From NCBI GenBank assembly GCA_021785155.1, contig JAJYGE010000442.1, positions 1 through 6,183 of the forward strand: DNA of 6,183 nucleotides, read 5' to 3'. Source of the stretch: Planctomycetota bacterium (GTDB lineage: Bacteria > Planctomycetota > Phycisphaerae > WQYP01). Of this stretch, positions 1-4,215 are shown piece by piece. Each line of letters opens with the position of its first letter. Within the stretch, counting starts at the first letter, position 1. The position numbers and the translations under genes are program-made. Below the pieces are notes generated by a model. That model did no database searches. It was given only the letters and a program-made list of their open reading frames with translations, and was not told where the DNA came from.

Positions 1-1253
1 AGATGCAACATGCGTTGTTTGCCGCCGGAGGTTACCGCGTGGGCCGACGCCGAGGGAATGGTGGATGGTGCCGGGATTCCGGAAGCACCCGGAGCTGCAT
101 TTCCGGCGTGCAGGCTTCCGATAAATACTAAACATATAGAGGTCAGAAAGACGATGGCCGCGAGCGCGGGCGCTGCGATTGCCCGCCGGTTGCGATGCTG
201 GTCAAGTATCGCCAAGACGCGGTATTTCAAGGTCGATGGCCGCGCCATGGCCAATGCGGCTCTCTGGGTGCGGTAACGAGATTGCAATGATCCGGCAATT
301 GCGACGAGGTCGTCGGCATAGTCCGTCGGTGCCCGGCCGCAGCGCAGGACGCAATTGTCACATGCCTCTTCGCATGTTGATCGCAATTGGCTTGTCGCCA
401 GCCAAGCCAGCGGATTGGGCCAATACAGTGCGCGCGCCATCTGCCCGATAAGCAGCCAAAGGCAATCCAGCCGTCGGACATGCGCTAATTCGTGCAGCAG
501 CACGGTATGCAACCGATCCATCGACCATTCAACGGCGGTCACGGGGAGCAGGATTGCCGGACTGAAGAATCCCAGTGTGCATGGAACCTGCACCGCGCCG
601 GAAAGCAGCAGCAGCGGCGAGCCGGAACGACGGAATCCAATTTCTGCCTTGGCCTTATCCAGTTCCGCAAGTAGCGTTGTATCCGCAGGCGCGGACGGGC
701 GAACGAATGTTCGAATAGATCCCTCGGCGCGCAACCGGCGGAGAATCAGCAGTGCCGCGCCCAAAGCCCAGAGCAAGAGCAGCCAGTTAAGTGGGTTAAA
801 GCGCGCTGCCGATCTGCGGGCGGGGCCTCCGTTCGCCCCTGCACCAGCTTGGACAACCGGAGTTCCCGGCTGCTGTGGGCGCATTGCTTGATAGCTCGGC
901 TCGCGACCGGTTAGCATCGGCTGGGCCGCGCGATTGGGGAGTTGCCGATCGCCGGGCGCACGCGCATTCGTCGAAGCGGCGGCGGGGAGAGTCGCCGGCG
1001 ATTGGGAATTATGCGTCCACCCGATAGCGAGCCACGTTGGTCGCCAGGCCGGCAGCGACAACTGGGCTAAGGGCATCAGCAACGCCGCGCATAGTGCGGC
1101 CAGCCAGATGTTGTGGCGCAGGCTCGCGGCAGTTTTCCGGAGAAAAAGTGACGCGATGGAGGCGGCGAGTAAAATTAACGACCCCTTGGCGAGAAAAGCC
1201 AGCCAAAATGGAACCACGGTGACAACGTCGGGTAACGGATTAATGGTTGTCAT
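1..1253 (-). CDS. BlaR1-like M56 family membrane zinc metallopeptidase (C-terminus beyond window edge)
   Basis: Reading the minus strand from ATG at 1253 gives 417 codons with no stop before base 1, so the gene is truncated by the window. Visible parts in order: hydrophobic segments at about residues 14-37 and 49-65; a roughly 90-residue Pro/Ala/Gly-rich stretch (66-155); a third segment at 157-171; the zinc motif HELAH at 254-258 (bases 494-480); the family-typical NPLAWLA at 280-286; EEACD at 295-299, whose first Glu is the likely third zinc ligand; a last hydrophobic segment at 363-379; then a Gly/Pro/Ala-rich external stretch to the edge. In BlaR1 and MecR1 this topology senses an external ligand and triggers proteolytic loss of the partner repressor. 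The ATG overlaps the repressor gene by 14 nt, with GGGG (1261-1264) 7 nt upstream, which supports the start. The sensor domain is outside the window, so the ligand is unknown; a beta-lactam role is not shown. Four cysteines (C294, C298, C301, C305) cluster beside the zinc ligand. Confidence 0.93.
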   Translation of the reverse strand, partial: MTTINPLPDVVTVVPFWLAFLAKGSLILLAASIASLFLRKTAASLRHNIWLAALCAALLMPLAQLSLPAWRPTWLAIGWTHNSQSPATLPAAASTNARAPGDRQLPNRAAQPMLTGREPSYQAMRPQQPGTPVVQAGAGANGGPARRSAARFNPLNWLLLLWALGAALLILRRLRAEGSIRTFVRPSAPADTTLLAELDKAKAEIGFRRSGSPLLLLSGAVQVPCTLGFFSPAILLPVTAVEWSMDRLHTVLLHELAHVRRLDCLWLLIGQMARALYWPNPLAWLATSQLRSTCEEACDNCVLRCGRAPTDYADDLVAIAGSLQSRYRTQRAALAMARPSTLKYRVLAILDQHRNRRAIAAPALAAIVFLTSICLVFIGSLHAGNAAPGASGIPAPSTIPSASAHAVTSGGKQRMLH

Positions 1254-1635
1254 GAATGTTCCCCTTTTTTCGTGTGTCCGCGATTAAATCGGAAAGTTCC
1301 TTGAGTTCATCAGGCGAAACCGCACCGCGCTGTTCGAGCAGGGCGGCAACCGCCTGCACGGCGGAGCCGCCAAAGAATGTCCGGAGCACGCCGTTCAAGG
1401 CACCCTTACCGGCACTGCGTCGTTCTTGAACGGCACTGTAAATGTATTTGCCGTTGGTCACGCGGTGCTTTAGAAAGTCTTTATCTTCAAGTATGCGCAG
1501 CATCGCCCGGACGGCCGAGTCACTGGGAGCATTGGGAATATCCGCACGGATTTGCGCGGCGCTGGCTTCGCCCCGCGAATAGACCGCATCCATGATCTGG
1601 CGCTCCCGCCGACTCAAATTCTTTGCGTTTTCCAT
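1240..1635 (-). CDS. BlaI/MecI/CopY-family winged-helix transcriptional repressor
   Basis: This 131-residue protein has the usual length and layout of BlaI/MecI repressors. The N-terminus (LSRRERQIMDAVYSRGEASA, 7-26) is the family's first helices. Residues 38-51 form the likely recognition helix, 55-66 a wing (HRVTNGKYIYSA), and 72-122 the dimerisation region containing FFGGS (87-91) and the acidic helix SPDELKEL (107-114). Such proteins bind DNA as dimers, repress their own operon and target genes, and are inactivated by the partner M56 protease. The start at 1635 is supported by GGAG (1642-1645) 6 nt upstream. It is first in a two-gene unit, overlapping the M56 gene by 14 nt. At the position matching the Asn-Phe cleavage site of staphylococcal MecI/BlaI, by my hand alignment, this protein has Ala98-Leu99, so the cleavage chemistry or site may differ. 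The family is clear; target genes are not known. Confidence 0.95.
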   Translation of the reverse strand: MENAKNLSRRERQIMDAVYSRGEASAAQIRADIPNAPSDSAVRAMLRILEDKDFLKHRVTNGKYIYSAVQERRSAGKGALNGVLRTFFGGSAVQAVAALLEQRGAVSPDELKELSDLIADTRKKGNIHDNH

Positions 1636-1659
1636 TGGGTGCTCCGTGTTGGGAAATAT

Positions 1660-1671
1660 GATCGCGCGATC
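1660..1671. repeat. 12-bp perfect palindrome GATCGCGCGATC in the repressor leader
   Basis: A self-complementary 12-mer sits immediately downstream of the predicted transcription start and next to the TAGGCGCTA dyad, about 24 nt before the repressor ATG. It may be an additional protein-binding dyad or may occur by chance in GC-rich DNA. It has no loop and so would not form a good RNA hairpin. Confidence 0.4.
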
Positions 1672-1680
1672 TAGGCGCTA
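1672..1680. promoter_or_regulatory. Candidate repressor operator at the transcription start (TAGGCGCTA)
   Basis: TAGGCGCTA is a short dyad (TAG-N3-CTA) covering the predicted start of the minus-strand repressor transcript. Its core GGCGCTA recurs at 1716-1722 and, inverted, at 1729-1735. A protein bound here would block transcription initiation. Assignment to the BlaI-like protein is inferred from position; the sequence does not match the TACA-N2-TGTA-type operators known for staphylococcal and bacillar BlaI/MecI. Confidence 0.45.
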
Positions 1681-1682
1681 AA

Positions 1683-1711
1683 ATATTAACATCCACGGGG
1701 CGGGCGGTCAA
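1683..1711 (-). promoter_or_regulatory. Sigma70-like promoter of the repressor-protease operon
   Basis: Read on the minus strand, TTGACC (1711-1706) is separated by exactly 17 nt from TAATAT (1688-1683). Each matches the consensus -35 (TTGACA) or -10 (TATAAT) closely, and the spacing is optimal. Transcription would start near 1676, giving a leader of about 41 nt before the repressor ATG at 1635. The GGCGCTA-type repeats lie on both sides of this promoter, one at the expected start point and one just upstream of the -35, which suggests autorepression. Confidence 0.75.
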
Positions 1712-1715
1712 GCAT

Positions 1716-1735
1716 GGCGCTATTTTTTTAGCGCC
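1716..1735. promoter_or_regulatory. Perfect inverted repeat GGCGCTA-N6-TAGCGCC upstream of the -35
   Basis: A 7-bp perfect inverted repeat with a 6-nt T-only spacer lies 5 nt upstream of the -35 hexamer of the minus-strand repressor promoter. Its arms repeat the core of the 1672-1680 dyad, and the two GGCGCTA copies start 42 bp apart, about four helical turns. This suits two repressor dimers binding on the same DNA face. On RNA it could also form a hairpin, but no U-tract follows the stem on either strand, so a terminator is less likely. Confidence 0.5.
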
Positions 1736-1978
1736 GTTCATGAGTATCCGGCACCTCTCGGGCGGATAGCAGGCCCAATTCCGTTGCGTTGGGCTTCGAT
1801 ATCGGGTGCGGCCAGAAACGCCTTTCATGTTGCCGCGCGAGGACCGCCAAACCTTGCGGGTAATATTCGCGTATAGAGTCCACGGAAAGGCACCTGCAGG
1901 GGCGGTATGCTGCGCAGCGACTGCGGTTGGCGGATAAACGGTTCATGGGCTAATTTTAAAAATGCGTAAATGTGTAGG
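1736..1978. other. Intergenic stretch without a supported gene
   Basis: About 240 nt lie between the repressor operators and the AT-rich promoter region of the cytochrome operon. The only long open frame is a 72-codon minus-strand frame (1946-1728) without a Shine-Dalgarno or recognisable domain. A small inverted repeat, GCCCAA (1773-1778) with TTGGGC (1789-1794) around a 10-nt loop, is the only clear secondary structure, and it lacks a T-tract. The region turns AT-rich from about 1950. I recognise no tRNA, riboswitch or insertion sequence end here. Confidence 0.55.
1773..1794. repeat. Short inverted repeat (6-bp arms, 10-nt loop)
   Basis: GCCCAA at 1773-1778 pairs with TTGGGC at 1789-1794. 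It is a weak hairpin candidate in the middle of the intergenic region. Neither strand shows a following run of T, so I do not call it a terminator, and no role is evident. Confidence 0.3.
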
Positions 1979-1996
1979 TGAAAATCTGATTTTTCA
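1979..1996. repeat. Inverted repeat TGAAAA-N6-TTTTCA upstream of the Crp-type site
   Basis: The arms are 6 bp and perfect, the spacer is 6 nt, and the centre (between 1987 and 1988) is exactly 20 bp upstream of the centre of the Crp-type site. The architecture equals that of the neighbouring site but the half-site sequence differs (TGAAAA rather than TTGTGA). It could be a second binding site about 62 nt before the predicted start, or AT-rich sequence contacting RNA polymerase alpha subunits. Low complexity makes chance symmetry plausible. Confidence 0.35.
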
Positions 1997-1998
1997 AT

Positions 1999-2016
1999 TT
2001 GTGATTAATTTCACAA
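1999..2016. promoter_or_regulatory. Crp/Fnr-family activator site (TTGTGA-N6-TCACAA)
   Basis: The sequence TTGTGATTAATTTCACAA has perfect 6-bp arms and contains the full TGTGA-N6-TCACA consensus of the Crp type. Its centre lies between 2007 and 2008, about 42 nt upstream of the transcription start predicted from the TACAAT -10 element. This is the class II position where Crp/Fnr-family activators contact RNA polymerase and compensate for a missing -35. The half-site is closer to Crp (TGTGA) than to Fnr (TTGAT). The cognate regulator is not in the window, so whether it senses cAMP, redox state or another signal cannot be told. Confidence 0.7.
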
Positions 2017-2037
2017 GACTTACGGGGGGCGATTCGC

Positions 2038-2050
2038 TACAATCGACTTT
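2038..2050 (+). promoter_or_regulatory. -10 element and start region of the resB-ccsA operon promoter
   Basis: TACAAT (2038-2043) matches the -10 consensus at five of six positions and would place the start at about 2049-2050, with a leader of roughly 52 nt to the resB ATG. No good -35 lies at the right distance (AAGACT at 2015-2020 is poor), consistent with an activator-dependent promoter using the Crp-type site at 1999-2016. A short upstream frame (2071-2118) begins in this leader and overlaps the resB start. Confidence 0.6.
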
Positions 2051-2101
2051 TTCGGGGTTGGCACGGTACTATGGTGTCAGCCCTTGTGGTAGAGGAACAA
2101 G

Positions 2102-4192
2102 ATGACCCGTACGCTTGAAGTCCCCAACACCGGCGCTATGCCGTCGGCAACAGAATCGAAAGTTGCGCCACCGTTATGGTTGACGGAACGACTTGTGTTG
2201 CGCATTGGTCGTGGCCCGGCGGCGGCTGGCCGATTTCTTGATCGTCTCGCCGCATACAATGGCCCAGTCGGACGGCTGGTGCGGTTTTTCAGTTCAGTAA
2301 AGCTGGGGCTGGTCTGGCTGTTTTTAACCACCGCCTATATTGCCGTTGGATCAGGTCTACCGAGCGTGCGCAGTTATTTTGATGTATCGACCATGGGTTT
2401 TTTTAATGCACCGCCCATGGTGGTTCTCACGGCGCTGCTGGCGACAACGCTGATTACCGTCACGTTGCGGAGAATTCCGTTAACGCTCTACAAACTCGGC
2501 GTGTGGACGGTGCATACGGGCATTATTACGCTATTGGTGGGATTGTTCTTCTACTTCGGATTAAAAAAAGAAGGCATGGTTCGGATTTTTCTCCATCAAA
2601 CCGTGTATCATTATTATGATAATTCCGAACGGGCTCTATTTATGAAGGCTGGTAATGCGCCGGGCAAGTCGGCCATGTTGCCGCTGCCCTCATTGCCGTT
2701 GTTCAGAGAGCGATCAACCAAGAATCATCATCCGATCAATATTGCGGCTCCCGTGAAAATGGTTGCCCAGCTTTCACCGGCATTGTCGTCCGTGAAGGTG
2801 CGGGTGGTGGGGTATTATCCGTATACACATTTGGAAGCTCTGGCGGTTGAACGTCAGCCGGGCCAACCAGCGCGAAAACCCGCATTGGAATTTAATTTAA
2901 GTGCTACCGGCATGGCCAGCGGCGGGCAATGGCTGCTGGCGAAAACACCGCGACTGCGTGTGGCGGATTCCGGTTTGCCCTGCGGTATTGAATATCTGTA
3001 TCATCCCAGTGCGCGGCGACTACGCGATATTACCACGAGCTTTAAGGGCAATAACGCATTGATTGTCAGTGTTCCGGCGGATCATTTTCGGCAGGTGCTG
3101 GTGATTAAACCCAATGAGAAACTAAGGCTTTCCGGCACACCCTATACGATCATTGCCCGACAGGAAATTAAAATGCCCCTTCTTTCCAAAGGGTATCAGG
3201 GAGCCGACAGTCAGGCCTACATGATTGATGTGTATCGCGCGGACGGAAAGGCCAAGCCCTTTCATTTTCAACGCGTGGCGCTATTCAGGTATCCGACTAA
3301 AACTGTGGATTTCATTTTTAACCACGGTAAGCGGGAATTGATTCCCGATAAGATCGATCATCAGATTCATATTCGCTATGAAGATGCCCGGCGGTATCAG
3401 TTCTGGATTGTGGAGCATAAATCGGGAAAGCTCACGGTCATCCAGCGTGCGGCGGGTGGGGCGGTAACGCAATATCCGATTGCCATTGGTCATCCCGTGG
3501 CTACAGCGGTTGCGGGCATCCCCTTTAGCATTTCCGTGCAGGAATTGGCCAATGTGGTTTATAGGCCGGAACTGATTCCCGTTGCCCAAAGGCGGCCACA
3601 GTTGGAACAGACCATGGGGCACTGTGTATTACAGCTTGCGGTATCGCGCGGAAAGTGGACGGATAATCAGATATTTGTGCCGTTCCAACAATTCGGCCTG
3701 CATGGCGATCTTGCTCCAACAGCGGTCGGTGTGCCCGGTGTGGGAAAAGTCGGTTTTGTATTCTCCACGCTGCAGTGGAAACTCCCCGCGGCACTGACAT
3801 TGCTGTCATGCAAGGAATTATTTTATCCCGGTGGCAACAGCTTTCCGCGCGATTTTATCAGCAAAGTAAAATTTACCAATTTGCAAACGCACAAGTCAAC
3901 AGTGGCGGTGATTCATCTAAATCACCCGGAAACATTGGATGGGCAGCATTTTTTCCAGGCGCGATTTGGTAAGCAGGCCAGTGGCACGCCGTTCACGGTT
4001 CTGGGCGTGGGCAATACCAATGGCCTGTATCCAATGATTGTGGGTGTGATTATGATTATTTTTGGAATTGGTTACGCTTTTTATGTCAAGCCTGTTTTGC
4101 TAAATATAAAGAAACAGCAGTTGGCCCGGTTTGCGGCTGCGCAAAAACGAGCCAGTGAGTCCGCATCAGGCGGAAACGTCGTAACCACGTAG
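2102..4192 (+). CDS. resB: ResB/CcsB-type System II cytochrome c biogenesis protein
   Basis: This 696-residue membrane protein partners CcsA to move haem across the membrane and attach it to CXXCH apocytochromes. Three N-terminal membrane segments (about 66-85, 104-121, 132-153) are followed by a very large external domain (about 154-642), one C-terminal segment (643-662, ending YVKP) and a short basic tail. H138 in VWTVHTGIITLLVG matches the transmembrane haem-ligand histidine of CcsB proteins. Family signatures in the external domain are the stretch around LFYPGGNSFPRDFISKV (573-589) and IHLNHPE...HFFQARF (604-622). The ATG at 2102 has AGAGGA 5 nt upstream. Many ResB proteins are around 450-550 residues, so the external domain is enlarged; it has three cysteines (C294, C508, C570) but no CXXC. 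It is first in an operon and ends 23 nt before the preferred ccsA start. A Crp-type site upstream suggests respiratory or energy-state control. Confidence 0.93.
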   Translation: MTRTLEVPNTGAMPSATESKVAPPLWLTERLVLRIGRGPAAAGRFLDRLAAYNGPVGRLVRFFSSVKLGLVWLFLTTAYIAVGSGLPSVRSYFDVSTMGFFNAPPMVVLTALLATTLITVTLRRIPLTLYKLGVWTVHTGIITLLVGLFFYFGLKKEGMVRIFLHQTVYHYYDNSERALFMKAGNAPGKSAMLPLPSLPLFRERSTKNHHPINIAAPVKMVAQLSPALSSVKVRVVGYYPYTHLEALAVERQPGQPARKPALEFNLSATGMASGGQWLLAKTPRLRVADSGLPCGIEYLYHPSARRLRDITTSFKGNNALIVSVPADHFRQVLVIKPNEKLRLSGTPYTIIARQEIKMPLLSKGYQGADSQAYMIDVYRADGKAKPFHFQRVALFRYPTKTVDFIFNHGKRELIPDKIDHQIHIRYEDARRYQFWIVEHKSGKLTVIQRAAGGAVTQYPIAIGHPVATAVAGIPFSISVQELANVVYRPELIPVAQRRPQLEQTMGHCVLQLAVSRGKWTDNQIFVPFQQFGLHGDLAPTAVGVPGVGKVGFVFSTLQWKLPAALTLLSCKELFYPGGNSFPRDFISKVKFTNLQTHKSTVAVIHLNHPETLDGQHFFQARFGKQASGTPFTVLGVGNTNGLYPMIVGVIMIIFGIGYAFYVKPVLLNIKKQQLARFAAAQKRASESASGGNVVTT

Positions 4193-4202
4193 TGGAATTT
4201 TT

Positions 4203-4210
4203 AAGAGGTG
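4203..4210 (+). promoter_or_regulatory. Ribosome binding site that decides the ccsA start
   Basis: AAGAGGTG lies 5 nt before ATG 4216. The upstream in-frame GTG at 4192, which overlaps the resB TAG by one base, has no comparable site before it. Using the ATG also places the basic n-region (MKIKH) at the N-terminus, as expected for a signal peptide. Confidence 0.7.
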
Positions 4211-4215
4211 TTGTA

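Noticed and set aside
355..891. Plus-strand open frame of 178 codons
   Set aside because: It lies opposite the M56 gene, whose minus-strand frame has the HELAH and EEACD motifs and membrane segments. The plus-strand translation is Ser/Arg-rich without recognisable features.
1..1635. Beta-lactam resistance locus
   Set aside because: The repressor-protease pair alone does not show this: no beta-lactamase gene is visible, the sensor domain is outside the window, and BlaI-M56 pairs have many other uses.
1716..1735. Rho-independent terminator
   Set aside because: The stem has T residues in the loop rather than a T-tract after the stem on either strand, and no gene ends just before it on either strand.
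1520..1828. Minus-strand 102-codon frame running through the repressor promoter
   Set aside because: It overlaps the well-supported repressor gene in another frame and spans its promoter and operators.
1999..2016. Fnr box
   Set aside because: The Fnr consensus is TTGAT-N4-ATCAA; here the arms are TTGTGA/TCACAA with six central bases, matching the Crp type better.
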